From: Perca fluviatilis
Lineage: Eukaryota; Chordata; Actinopteri; Perciformes; Percidae
Reading direction: 5' to 3'
DNA: 64,000 nucleotides
NCBI RefSeq assembly: GCF_010015445.1
Contig: NC_053126.1
Span: 10,851,778 to 10,915,777, forward strand
Both the position numbers and the translations under genes were made by a program. Shown here piece after piece: positions 47,120 to 58,115 of this stretch; the stretch's first letter is position 1; the number at the start of each line of letters is the position of its first letter. The notes beneath the pieces were generated by a model. That model made no database searches. It was not told the origin of the DNA and was given only the letters and a program-made list of their open reading frames with translations.

Positions 47120-48867
47120 TTATCAAGAGGTTCCCAGAGGAATAGTCCCATGAGAAATAAGCTTCTGTACTGTTCCTACAGCATGTATTAATTAGCACAG
47201 TGGACAGAGAGCAGAGTGTATTGTTTTGTGTAGGATGGAGTGTTAATGAAGGGCTGTGAAACATGACACAACACCTGTTGTTGGCCAAATACAAAGATGC
47301 TTGTTCTCTCTGTATCAAACTGTCTGTCTGTGTCCATGGCTGACTGATGATGTCTGTTTTTGTGTGTGTCTGTCTTATCTGCCATGAGTCCTGGGAAGAG
47401 AGGATACATTTTTTCATGAAAGAGAGGAGAGGAGCTGTTCACATTTTCCATCTGTTGACTCAACTCTTTCTTCGTGTTGTCTTCCTTCCACTCTTACGAT
47501 CTTGTTTCCCCATTCCTTTCTTCCCCGAAAGACCCATAAAGTCTGTCTCATTGCACATATTTGCCTACAGTTCAATTTTCTGCATTCATTTCACCCCATT
47601 TTCCTCACCCACAAAGTCAATTTTAAGAGTTTCCCTTTCTCTGCTTTACTACGTCCCTTTCTTGTCATAGGCAGTGAATTTTAAACAAATTCCCTCTCAG
47701 GACTTGGACACCTGAAACCAACACTATAGCCGGAGCCCAGGAGACCCATCCATAATTGATTGTGCACCAACACTAACTTGGCGTGGTGCAAAGCTACCTG
47801 CTTCAGAGGAGCCAAGGTCTAGACAAAGCAGGCCTCCAAATGCATGCAGCATCTAGATAAGCGCAAAAAAATAACAAGCTATGTGTTTTGCTAGGGCAAT
47901 ATTGTCTCATGGATGGCCAGTCACATCCGCACATTATGTCCCTTTGTTGGGCTTTTTCTGGCCCTAATGTTTCCTGATTGTTGTAACCCCTTTGAGAAAG
48001 TATTGACGAAAAGTCTTCGTTTCTTGTGGTTAATCATAACTTAACAGCTGCAGGTACAGCTGTCCTAAATGCTTTCCTGAAGTGCTATTGCAAGAATTCA
48101 TAATTCATAACAAGAGTTTGACTAACATTGTGTGGAGAGGTGGAGGCCCTCTTATAGTCATTTTTGAACAGTGTATAATCAGTATGTTGTCCCACGGCTC
48201 CACCTACTGGATGAATGAGGTAGCACCGGCCCTCAGTGTGGTATGTCAACAATAAATAAAAAAAAATAAAAGAGTGATGGGAAGGTTTGTTTAAAGGTGA
48301 TTGTGAACTTAACCAATCTACTTGCCTGGAGAGATTTATGTTGGGAAAAACTTTGTTTATAATCCTTAAGCATGAATCCCAATTGACTGGGACCTTTGCT
48401 GGAAGTAATGTAGATTGGTTCTGGTCGACCATGCCCACATGTTTTGGTATTGAACATATATTCAGCATTTTTGGGATGTGATATGTTTGAATTTGAATCA
48501 AAACAAGAGCAGCTGATGATAATGCTAGCTACACGCTTACCTGTATACTTACGCATTTTTATCAAAGTTGTATATCCTAACAATGACACAGAAATTGCTA
48601 TCTGACCATGTACTATGATTACAAGCTGGTATTATCTGAACATGCATGTAGTCCAATGAGTCAGTGAAGTAATCACTTTATCAGGCTGTCTTTACCAAGA
48701 TCTGTGGAAATCCAATATGGTTGCCAGAGGACATATAAAATCATTATAAAATTCATGTGTAGTCACAGATAAAGCACCAAGAGCTATAACAGCCAACTTA
48801 CAAAACCATAAAAAATATCCTTCCTTCCTACCAAAAAAACCTGTCTTTTTGTCTATGTGTTTTCCAG

Positions 48868-49021
48868 GTAAACGGTGTGAACGTCGAGGGCATGCGGCAT
48901 GCCGAGGTGGTGGCCTTCATAAAGAAAGGGGGAGATGAGACCTGGCTGTTGGTGGTGGACCCAGACACAGACGAACACTTCAAGACGAGGGGAGTTGTCC
49001 CCACAGTCAGCCATCTCAGAG
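48868..49021 (+). CDS. nherf2: nherf2 exon 4: second half of PDZ2
   Basis: Encodes residues 245-295 plus the first base of codon 296. It reads [20 protein letters not shown], then [20 protein letters not shown] and VVPTVSHLR. His255 is the helix B His that marks a class I PDZ domain. LLVVDP-TDEHFK matches the end of NHERF2 PDZ2 closely. The acceptor is GTGTTTTCCAG and the donor AGAG|GTAGGA, giving phase 1, which is completed by AC at the start of exon 5 to form Asp. Reading on past the donor adds GRTILTK and more, which is intron. Confidence 0.94.
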
Positions 49022-49344
49022 GTAGGACCATACTAACAAAAGACTGTGTCACGTACAGTATAAACATAAACTTTCAGGATGCAACATTGTCAAGTAAGTT
49101 GTGGTAATGTCATACTAGAAAGTGATAGCAGTTATTTTACTGCAAATAATTAGGTTGTCATCAAATCTGGGTAACATGAGTTCCATCATTTCTTTAGAAA
49201 GTTTCCTGGAAATAATATTAAAACCCATTTATTCATCATTCATTTCTTTTTGGAAACTTTATTCTCCTGTGTGTTCAGCTGATCTTCTGTGCACTGACTA
49301 AACTATTAGAGGTTACATAAACCAATTCAACACTGTCCGTCCAA

Positions 49345-49462
49345 AAAAAAAAAAACCCCCCCCCCCCTCTTTTCGCCCCCTTGTTTTTTTTTTGTGGCCC
49401 CCCCCCCCCCCCACAAACACCCCCCCCCGACTTTTTTTTTTATTTTAAAAAAAATTTTTTTT
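49345..49462. repeat. Homopolymer-rich A/C/T block
   Basis: Successive runs of A, C, T, C, T, A and T with almost no other sequence. Such a chain is unusual for fish introns and may be partly an assembly or base-calling artefact. Confidence 0.7.
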
Positions 49463-50045
49463 GCTATTATTGATAATATCAAATGTCTGCCTAATGTTAC
49501 ATTATAAATTAATACAGTGAGGTTATGTATTAATACAGTGACAGAGTATGAACTACTGTCCCCCTGGGCACAGATGCATAAGGACCCTCCCCCCCTACTC
49601 TATTTGTGGAAAAGTGGGTGCAAACCGTGGGTCTGGGGTGCTCCCCCAGAAAATTTTGAATGTGATAGATGTGATTTCCTGTATTCTGGTGCATTTTTGG
49701 GATGGTCAGCTTGAGAAGGGCAATACCTAAATTTTTTCAGATTCATAGCCTTTTGCTTTTTGACTTAATAAGGTAGTGACTTCACACAACTGCTTGGGCT
49801 TCAGGGCCAAACAACACGTTCAATCCCACAGGACTTCATGTTCTCTATTTATCCTGATAGGAATGCATATTTAGATTTTTTGTCCTGACTGATAGCCCGC
49901 CCGTGTTAACCGCTTATTAACCGTTAATAATCAGCCGACTAAGTCCAAGTCCACCCTTCTGGGAGAGTTAGCAACCACATCAATTAGTTTTGCTGCGTGG
50001 TTATCAGCTGTGGGTTTGCCGGACATACACTGTGTTAGTAGGAAG

Positions 50046-50200
50046 TAGGGCTGGGCGATATGCCCTCAAAAAAAATCCCTGATTTTTTTCACAAAAAATC
50101 TGATTCATGATTTAAATCGATTCTTCCCCCTTACTTAAAATCAATCTGCAGATGACAAATAAATGACAAGATCACACACACACACACACACACACACGGG
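50046..50200. repeat. Dispersed fish repeat (GGGCTGGGCGATATG type) ending in (CA)n
   Basis: TAGGGCTGGGCGATATGCCC followed by AAATCGATTC and TTAAAATC is a familiar fish repeat head (from memory). It ends at a short (CA)n tract. Confidence 0.55.
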
Positions 50201-51051
50201 ACATGTATACCATTATGATTATTCATGCCAATTTTATGCAAATTCATTTGAGTGTTTTCCCTACCATTGTATTGGGGGGGCGCCCTCCGTAAAAGAATGA
50301 CAAAATTATATTATGCTATATATTCAACAAATTATATAATTATGCTATCAACAACTAAACGGATGCGTGAGATAAAGCTGTTTTCACGCATACAGGTAAT
50401 TCACTTCTCGTTCCTCAGTAAAAGTTCAATTCATTTTGACTTTAGTTGTTTAGTAGTTTGACTTGCTCCTGTTTTCACCTGTTGCTGAGTAACGTACATT
50501 AACATGCCATGGTCTCATTAGTGTAGCATACCTGTAGCAAGCTCCTTCCTAGTAACTAGCGGTAAAAAAAATAAAAAAAAAACATTGAAGAGGAGCTCCG
50601 TGCTATAAAGCACCGATTGCTAGTTGTTTAAGCCGCTACAGACCTCCGTCACAGCTCGGTCGTATCAGCGGCTTAATGGTGCGTTCTAGTAGATATGTTG
50701 AGCTGCAACCGAGTTCCTCAACACTGGGTCTCAACAGCTGACGGTGCTCCATGGTGCTCCGTCCAATACTCGCTCCGTCAGGTCAGCGGTAGTTCGTGGT
50801 TCAGTATTTCTAGAAAAGGTGACTTTGAGCCGGGTAAAGAGCAAGTAAGTAAGTAAGTAAGTAATGAAATGACTAGTAATAACTAATATTAGCCGCTGTC
50901 GCTGCCATGTTGTTTGTGTATCTCCATGGCAAACGCGCGGGGGGGGGGGCATTCTGAACTACGGGAGCCCAGATGGGACCGTCGGCGAATGTTAAGGAGA
51001 AAAAACAACACTCGATTGGGGGCCCCCTGGGGGCCCCAAGCAGCCGCATAT

Positions 51052-51810
51052 GGCGTTTTTCCATTACATGGTACCTGCTCGACTCGCCTCGACTCGACTC
51101 GCCTCGACTCGACTCGGCGCACTGTGCGTCCCTTTTCCATTGCAGATTTTTGTACCGCCTCAGCGTGGCTGGTCGTCATAGCGACTGCCGTGGGCGTGGC
51201 TTGGTAGCGTTGCATTTCGCCCCCGACTCATTTCCTGGTTCTCCTTCTCCGTAAACAACATGAAATCAACAAGATAGTTAACTTTTACAGCTCCAGATTT
51301 CCCACCGTGGTCAGAAAGAACAGGGCAGACACTTTGTTTCTCTCACATATATATGAATCTAGAGTCACTACTCGCTGCGGAGCCAATCCTCGTCACTCTC
51401 TCACTTCGCTATACACACGCAAACACACAACACACACACACACACACAAAACACCTACGAGGTAACACACAGCGCACAAGTATAAACATCAGGTCCACTT
51501 GTATGCTACGGAGAAAGTTTGTGTGGGGGCCTCCGGCAGCAAAAAAACACCTCTGGCTAAACTATTTAAAAATGCCGTCTCTCGCTAGCAATGCAGTGAT
51601 CAGTGACGATTCTTTCCGACCAGTCAGCAGCCTGCAGGGTTTCACGTCACAAATTCGGCTCGCCTCAGCTCGCTTGGAACCTCGACTGAGGAGGTACTAA
51701 AAAAAGTACCTGTTAGCAGGTACCAGGTACTTTTTTTCGTAATGGAAAACCAAAAAAGGCGAGTAGAGGCGAGGCGAGGCGAGTAGGTACCATGTAATGG
51801 AAAAGCGCCA
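51052..51810. mobile_element. Inverted-repeat element with CGACT/GGCGA minisatellite ends, 759 bp
   Basis: Left end TGGCGTTTTTCCATTACATG followed by GTACCTGCTCG; right end CATGTAATGGAAAAGCGCCA preceded by GAGTAGGTAC. These pair as inverted repeats of more than 30 bases. Next to them lie short arrays, CGACTCGCCT on the left and GGCGAGGCGAG on the right, which also pair. An inner palindrome occurs at GTACCTGTTAGCAGGTAC. The interior has no transposase. This is a very frequent fish DNA element; its superfamily is not certain. Confidence 0.85.
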
Positions 51811-53326
51811 TTAGTTCGCTTATGCCTCGGGCCGGTGCTGTATATAGTCCTTTCTGGGAAGCTTCTAGGAAATTATTAGGAAATTACAGACCTTAAAAAT
51901 AAAGCATAAACAAAATGAGTGCTTACTGCACTGTTATCCCAAATTAGTTGAATTTACTAGAAATGTGCGTGGAAACCCATTGCCTTAAACCATCTAAGTT
52001 TTTACACAAGGTGAAACTTAACAGGTCAAGTTGTATTAACACAGAGCGGTAAGTTGAAGCAGTAGACAAATCAAGTCTACATTAGTAGTCATTACTAAAA
52101 ATCATTAGTAAACATACATTATTTTTTTCTGGAGTCATGTTGTCTTAAATAAGCATGTTAAAGCTGTAGTCCATAACTTTTAGATATTAATGAACATCTG
52201 TTACATTCATGCCGTTGCCAAATGAGTTGATACAAAGCTAATTAAGACGATCAGCTCCACACAACTCTCTCTGTATTTCTCAGTATGGCTATGTTCAGAA
52301 GATTGTGGCGTCCGGCGACTTTGCCGCAAAGAAGCTCGAGTGAAGATAATTACCTCTTCTGAAGAGTCCATCATGTTTTTTTAATCCTCCACGTCCTTGC
52401 ATACTAGCAACTGCATGGAGGAGGGGTGGGGGCGCGTGCGTGATCACGGAAGGCTGTTTAATGTGGATGCCCCGACAGTGTTGTTGTCATTACTTAGAAT
52501 TCCTCATGGGTGAGACAGAAACTAAATATGCAAAGAAACATTACAAATATAATACATTAGGATACTTACCACTACTAAAGCATTAATTTGTTTACATAAA
52601 TATAGTTTTTTCCTTTATGTCAGTATCATTTCAGGGATATTGTATTCAACACACTTCTTCATAAAAGCAGAAAGGAAACCAATTGGCATTAACATTGAAT
52701 TCATCCAATGTACCGTGTTGCATGTTGAGAGTCATACAGGAGACAGAGTTCCTGAGTTTTAATCGTAATACACTTTTTCACTGCCCAGAACCCATCAGTA
52801 CCACCCCCAAATTATCTACCCGAAATGTAGATGTACATGAACCCTAAATCTACCATACAAACTAAAACCCAGATAACATAAATGCACACCCAAAACATTA
52901 ACAGAACATTATAAAAACACACTTTAACTAGGACAGAAACTGTTCAGAATGTACCTATTTTTTTCCCATTAGCCTTTGTACCGCTTCAGCACAGAACAGT
53001 TTAAATGACCCCGCCCCTCCCATACAGAAACTTAACATCCTTAGATATCTCTGCTTGATATGATCTGTGCACTGCATACTTAAGCTGATTGTTACAAACA
53101 ACTAACAAAACATGAAAGAATAAGTCGTGACCACTAAGTTAGAGGAAAGTGTTCTCTACTCATGAAACATTGTTGGACTATAAAGTACATTACAACAAAG
53201 CTTTAAGACTTCCATATGTTAAATGAGATCCCATTCCTTTGAATATGAACTATGTATAAAGATTATTAAAACGACACTAGTGTAAAACAACAATCTGTGG
53301 GCTTGTTTGTTTGTTTGTTTCCACAG

Positions 53327-53445
53327 ACTATGATGGTCCATCCATATCCAACGGCTCCCACAACCCTCAGATCAACGGCAGCTCCACCACACAGTCCATC
53401 AGGTCCACGCACTCTGACCTCAGCGGCCAGGGCAACAGCACACAG
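53327..53445 (+). CDS. nherf2: nherf2 exon 5: polar inter-domain tail
   Basis: Encodes the rest of codon 296 (Asp) to residue 335: DYDGPSISNGSHNPQINGSS, then TTQSIRSTHSDLSGQGNSTQ. It is rich in Ser, Asn, Thr and Gly, and matches in position the Ser-rich segment of NHERF2 (TNG...QLNGGS...SRSDLPGS) between PDZ2 and the ezrin-binding end. The acceptor is TTTGTTTCCACAG and the donor CAG|GTGAGT. It is probably disordered and a target of phosphorylation (inference). Confidence 0.92.
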
Positions 53446-53559
53446 GTGAGTGTGAGCATTTGTGTATGGTGCTGTGTTTGATCTTTGGTGTTCACATGAA
53501 AGTCAGTACCCTGAAGCCTTCTGTCTGTCTTTCCGTCTTCAATATTATCTCCCGTCTAG
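53446..53559 (+). other. nherf2: nherf2 intron 5 (114 bp)
   Basis: Short phase 0 intron with GTGAGT donor and CCCGTCTAG acceptor; upstream tract CTGTCTGTCTTTCCGTCTTC. Confidence 0.92.
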
Positions 53560-53718
53560 CTGGCGGACGATGAGGGCGGCCGGCTGATGGACCCGTTCGC
53601 TGAGATGGGCCTGAGCGCTACGGCAGCAGAAGAAAAGATGAAGGTCCATGCCAAAGAAAAGAAGAGGGCGCCGCAGATGGACTGGATGAAAAAGTACGAG
53701 CTGTTCAGCAACTTCTGA
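53560..53718 (+). CDS. nherf2: nherf2 exon 6: ezrin-binding C-terminus
   Basis: Encodes residues 336-387 and the stop TGA at 53716-53718. It reads [33 protein letters not shown], then [24 protein letters not shown] and TAAE are NHERF2-type signatures. KRAPQMDW (370-377) and the final ELFSNF form the helix that binds the FERM domain of ezrin, radixin and moesin in this family. The ending SNF corresponds to SNF in NHERF2 and SNL in NHERF1, and as a PDZ ligand it can fold back onto PDZ2 in relatives. Reading is unbroken and conserved, so the gene looks functional. Confidence 0.95.
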   Translation: MADDEGGRLMDPFAEMGLSATAAEEKMKVHAKEKKRAPQMDWMKKYELFSNF

Positions 53719-54921
53719 GATATTCCCCTCCAAGGACACTGCAAACAACCAAAGGACAGAGATATGAGCTCTCTGCGTGAAGAGAAAGAACCAAGATCCA
53801 CCATACAACCGAAGATATTTTGTTCCTGGAATTAAATGTGACAAAAGAAAAAAGTTGTGCTATGGATTTCACTTTTTAAGCCACTTCAGAGACCCTTTAA
53901 GAGCTTCTTTTCCCTCTTCAAAGTACAACATGAAGAAAGTGCTGACTGCAAAAACTGTTTATACTTAAAATCACACTGTTCAGAAGCAATAGCATCTTTA
54001 AACACTTCTGTCAGGTGGGAATGTTGCAAACAAGTTTTCACAAATGTACCTACATCCCTATCACTTAAATCATCCCATTCTCCCCACTCCTAAAGACTCG
54101 TTTCAAACAAATGAAGGAGACAGTTATTTTTATATTTAAAAAGTATAAACAACTATAAAAAGAAAACAGTATCCCATCATCATGGACTGCATTTGAAAGA
54201 GTTATATGGACATTGTGACAAAAATGATTGTGGACATTGTAGGAGTTTGGGGCCATCAGTTAGGGGAAGCCCAAAGTTGGCAGAAGATCACTGTGAAAGA
54301 GTTGAGACTCCACCTCCAGCCCATGCAGATGTTTCATAATAATCACTCGCAAAGAAAAGGATGGCTGTGTATACTGGTTGTGTGTAACGTCTCCTACTTG
54401 TATATTTCCATACAGTTTATTAGCTGATTATCAAATCAGCCCAAAAAATTATTCTTGTTACTTGTTATTTAGCACTCATTTTAATAATGTACCACCACTA
54501 ACCTCTTTTCCCAAAGTGCTCCAGTTCACCTGTGCATAACAAAGGGAAGCACCACTAACTTAAATGGACAACAATGGAAACTGGAATGTAGACGAAAGGA
54601 AGGTTTTCTCAGGTTCAAATGGCACGATGAATGCGTCCTCATTGGAGGAGGCTTGATGTGTACAGCAGAGGGCAAGCTTACAGCACAGATAGATAAATGG
54701 CACTTAAACTAAACAGAGTAGATCTTTATGCTGGCTGTTTTATTGGGGTTGTGTCCGACTATTTCTTAGTTAGAAGCAGTAACTTCCTGGAGTTGCCACT
54801 GGTTGCCTGGCAACAGCTCAAGGCCAAGAAACAGTCCGGCACAAAACTGCAAATTTCTTGTTTTTACACTTTGTTTTTTGTACGGATTAAACAAACCAGA
54901 TATAAGGTGAGCTTTTGAGGT
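53719..54921 (+). other. nherf2: Probable nherf2 3' UTR and flank
   Basis: No AATAAA is seen in the first 1.2 kb. ATTAAA variants occur at 53831-53836 and 54886-54891, so the mature end is not fixed by sequence; the second would give a UTR of about 1.2 kb. Short open frames here have no conserved content. Confidence 0.5.
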
Positions 54922-55115
54922 GCCAGGCTTGCAGTTTCCCCCTGTTTGTAGTCTCTATGCTATGCTAAGCTAACTGGGTGATCGCTATAGCTTCATAATT
55001 ACCATACAGACACGAGAGTGATATACATCAAGTCTACATTAGTAGACTTCTCATCTAACTTTACACCAGAAAGCAAACATGAGTATTTACCAAAAATGTC
55101 ATACTGTTCCTTTAA
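54922..55115. repeat. Dispersed fish repeat, best-preserved copy
   Basis: Runs from CCAGGCTTGCAGTTTCCCCC through CTATGCTAAGCTAACTGGGT, CAGACACGAGAGTGATA and TTCTCATCTAACTTTACACC to ATACTGTTCCTTTAA. Partial copies lie at 1211, 33331 and 44046. The order of blocks is the same in all, so they are one family. If read from the other strand it starts TTAAAGGAACAGTAT. Confidence 0.75.
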
Positions 55116-55373
55116 TTAAATAAGGGGCAGGCAAGAAAGGGGAGTTAAGGCTCAAAGGTGCAACTAGCAGCAGCAGATAGTATGTTGGAGTGAAGAGATG
55201 TGATCAGCTACAACATGAGCAGAGTGTGAGCAGGTCGTGGGGCGGAGGGAGTGTAAGAGAGGCTACACAGTGAGGTCAGAGATGCTCTGGAGGATCGAGT
55301 GAAAGAGACTGTGGGAGCCATGGAGCTTATTGAGGATTATTACACACACACAGAAACAGCTGTCATACACACA

Positions 55374-55374
<1 letters not shown>

Positions 55375-55440
<66 letters not shown>

Positions 55441-55482
55441 TGCGTTCGTGCGTGCGTGGGCGCGTGCGTGTGTGTCTGTGTA
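55375..55482. repeat. (TG)n then (GCGT)n compound microsatellite
   Basis: About 23 TG units change into GCGT repeats with TTCG and GGGC interruptions. It makes a Cys/Val and Ala/Cys open frame of no biological meaning. Confidence 0.97.
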
Positions 55483-56156
55483 GAAGGTATACATGTTGCA
55501 ATCCAAGCAGTGTTGATACAATGTATTACAACAAGTGGGACTGTGAGTTGAGTCGTTTACATCTTTTCTTTTTTTGCACCCATTTACACCCTTACAGAGC
55601 CTACACTAACAGTAGTGTCTTGATTCTTCAGTCTGTGTGTGCAGTAGGGCTCACTCTGTATGTTCTGACAGTCAAAAATCTCTATGTTACCATGGCTGAT
55701 GTATATACAGTAAAAGCATACAGCATATATGGCAGATTGCATTTTTTCAAGTGTGACAATGACGTTTTTGAACATATTAAATTGTTGTCACCATCTCTCA
55801 TGCCTTCTGTAGTCTGTCCTGTCTCTCAAATGCTCAGCATTTTTTTTTTCCATCACTCTCATTTGCTTCACAAGCTCGTACTTTGTTTTGAACCTCTTCG
55901 TACGACCGAAACTATCTCATTCTCTCACGTACCTCCTTTTTATTGGTATCTCTGTTACTACAAAATCTCTCATTTCGACCCGCTTCCTCTCTTTATCTCA
56001 ACCCCCGCTCTCCCTCCGTCTCTCTTGCTAAGGATTATGCCGGTGTACAGTTTCAGTTTCAGCCTGTTCTCACAATTCACCACCAGCCAGCTGCTGTGAG
56101 CTTGCAGGCCATGCAAAGGTTAAAAAGAGGTCAAAAGTTTATAGGACAACCGCATG

Positions 56157-56268
<112 letters not shown>

Positions 56269-56322
56269 TGTATTTTTTGTCTGCATGTTCATCCAGTCTG
56301 TGTGTAGTTAGTCTTAGAAAGA

Positions 56323-56620
56323 CAGTGGTGGAGGAAGTGCTCAAATGTTTTACTTAATTAAATGTGCTGATAGAATAGTGCAAAAATACTATACTACAAG
56401 TAAAAATCCTTCATTTAAAAGTTTAAATCCTACTTAAGTTAAGTTTTATCAGCAGAATGTATTTGAAGTTTTAAATGTAATTTTACTGGTTAGGCAGAAA
56501 AATGGACCCTTTACTAATGTATTATAGAGGTAGAGTATTAGATTTTTAAAACGCACGCATTAATGTATAAGCAGCATTTTACTGCTGTAGCTGGTTGAGG
56601 TGGAGCTGTATTACATTTTT
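56323..56620. mobile_element. hAT-type MITE, left part only
   Basis: Begins CAGTGGTGGAGGAAGTGCTC, then AAATACTATACTACAAGTAA and AGGCAGAAAAATGGACCCTT. This is the related fish family to 32226-32770. The right end (inverse of CAGTGGTGG) is missing; similarity fades after GTAGCTGGTTGAGGTGGAGC. A G-rich run follows at 56633-56655. Confidence 0.65.
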
Positions 56621-56914
56621 TAAAGGGAAAATGGGTGGGTGGGTGGGGGGGGGGGTTATGATGGTCAATATCAGCAACAACATGAGCCCTGATGTCCAAA
56701 CCACAAGCATTCAACTGATTATGAATTGTAAATATAAATATACAGCCACAAGACCACTCGACCTCTCTGTCTGTCTTCTCAAATTCAAAAGGTTTTGAGC
56801 TAAAAGAGGCTCTGCAGTCACATCAAGGATTATTGTCAGAGCAGAAAGGCCTCACACATAAACGTTCCTCAGTGAACACAGAAATCACTGCTGGAGGAAC
56901 CACCATGGCTCGAT

Positions 56915-57077
56915 GGTGTTTTAAGCCCCCACCGTCGACTTCAAGGCAGCGCTGCGACCATCGACTTCAAGGCACCTAACCGTAACCCTAACCCTAACCC
57001 TAACCCTAACCCTTGCCTAACCATAGTGCCTTCCATGCAGCGCTGCCTGGAAGATGACATTGGGGGCTTAAAACACC
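56915..57077. mobile_element. 163-bp inverted-repeat element with internal CCCTAA array
   Basis: Perfect 17-bp ends: GGTGTTTTAAGCCCCCA (56915-56931) and its inverse (57061-57077). Inside, GGCAGCGCTGC is found near both ends, and the centre is (CCCTAA)n at about 56981-57013. The target duplication is unclear. No coding sequence. Confidence 0.85.
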
Positions 57078-57859
57078 AAATACTAACCACCATGACCATG
57101 TTAGCATTTAGCATGTTGTGTTTGATTTGGGCCACTGGGCGTGTTCACCGAGTGGAGCATTGAATCAGTAATGAATTAAGGTAGATGCAACCTTTTGTTT
57201 TTATCTATGCCGAGGTACAAAAAGATAACCATAATTCATAATGATGTCATCCTTAATTTTACTGAATTTTTGTGCTTTTCTGTACAGTTCACTAACTGCT
57301 AGCCCAGGCCCGCTTGCCAACGGACACCCCCCTGACAGTGAACATGTACATTGAATATCTAACTTTTCCAGTGTCTCCTTTCTGGAGCTCAGCCCTCCTG
57401 CAGCTGAAGACATACCAGCAGCTTCTTCTCTGCTGCAGCTTTACAGGTCACTTTCACCCCTGACAGTTTGGCAGTTAGTCCAGTGGTTCCCAACCTAGAG
57501 ATAGGCCACAGTGTGCCTTTATAAATCTGAGGGGTCCTGAAATAATTAATGAGGTAGAAAACAAGAAGAACGTAAGTTCTGCTACACAATTTTGTATTTT
57601 TGTGTTGTACTTTTCTCTAATCTTAGCTATATTTGGGAAATATTGGGTAAATTGACCTCTTTGGGCCTCTAACAGTTAGGCCTATTTAAATGAATGTGAG
57701 TTCAGAGGGGAAATGTCTTTTCGGTGGAACTGGGAAAAACTAGACATGTCTATGATCAGTTGGTCAGTCAGAGTCACCATATATAGTGGTTCACATTCAC
57801 CAGAACCCTAACTTCCATTAAGACACTGTAATCCAAAAATGGCCAAGTTTACAGTAAAT

Positions 57860-58115
57860 CATATCGTCACCTTCCTAAAATAATGGCCTAAGTCATTTTT
57901 TGCCAAATTTTTTTTTTTTACCTAAATCATCTCCTCATGGTGCCGGCCACCTCTGGCAAAATTGCCTACATCCTCAGTTGAACAGGTCTTGTGATTCTAC
58001 ACCTTAAGTATAATGGCGTATGTCAAGCGTGTGACGTGTGATATTTAGTTTTTATTTTTTTCTGAAAAACCTGAAAAAATGACATAGGCCATTATTTTAG
58101 GAAGGTGACGATATG
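57860..58115. mobile_element. TA-flanked MITE, about 250 bp, with long inverted ends
   Basis: The left arm TCGTCACCTTCCTAAAATAA followed by TGGCCTAAGTCATTTTTT pairs with the right arm ending TTATTTTAGGAAGGTGACGA over about 40 bases with one mismatch. TA lies at both edges (57862-57863 and 58112-58113), as expected for Tc1/mariner insertions. The interior has no gene. Confidence 0.85.

Larger units (their letters stand above)
40664..48867 (+). other. nherf2: nherf2 intron 3 (8,204 bp)
   Basis: It splits PDZ2 between DRLIE and VNGVNVEG, the same place where exon 1 residues continue without a break in PDZ1. It contains RecQ-fragment element copy 3, a hAT-size MITE with telomere-like repeats, several dispersed repeats and microsatellites. 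41543-42640, 43800-44045, 44161-44805, 44931-45252, 45341-45794 and 46211-48840 show no gene or defined element apart from (CA)n at 47060. Confidence 0.85.
49022..53326 (+). other. nherf2: nherf2 intron 4 (4,305 bp)
   Basis: It separates PDZ2 from the C-terminal tail. It contains a homopolymer-rich block, a dispersed repeat at 50046, and a large inverted-repeat element with CGACT/GGCGA arrays. 49470-50045, 50200-51051 and 51811-53320 show no gene signal; a (GTAA)n run lies at 50842-50865. Confidence 0.85.

Noticed and set aside
55299..56099. Longest open frame of the window (266 codons)
   Set aside because: Its N-terminal third is translated TG/GCGT microsatellite (Cys-Val runs) and the rest has no domain or conserved pattern.
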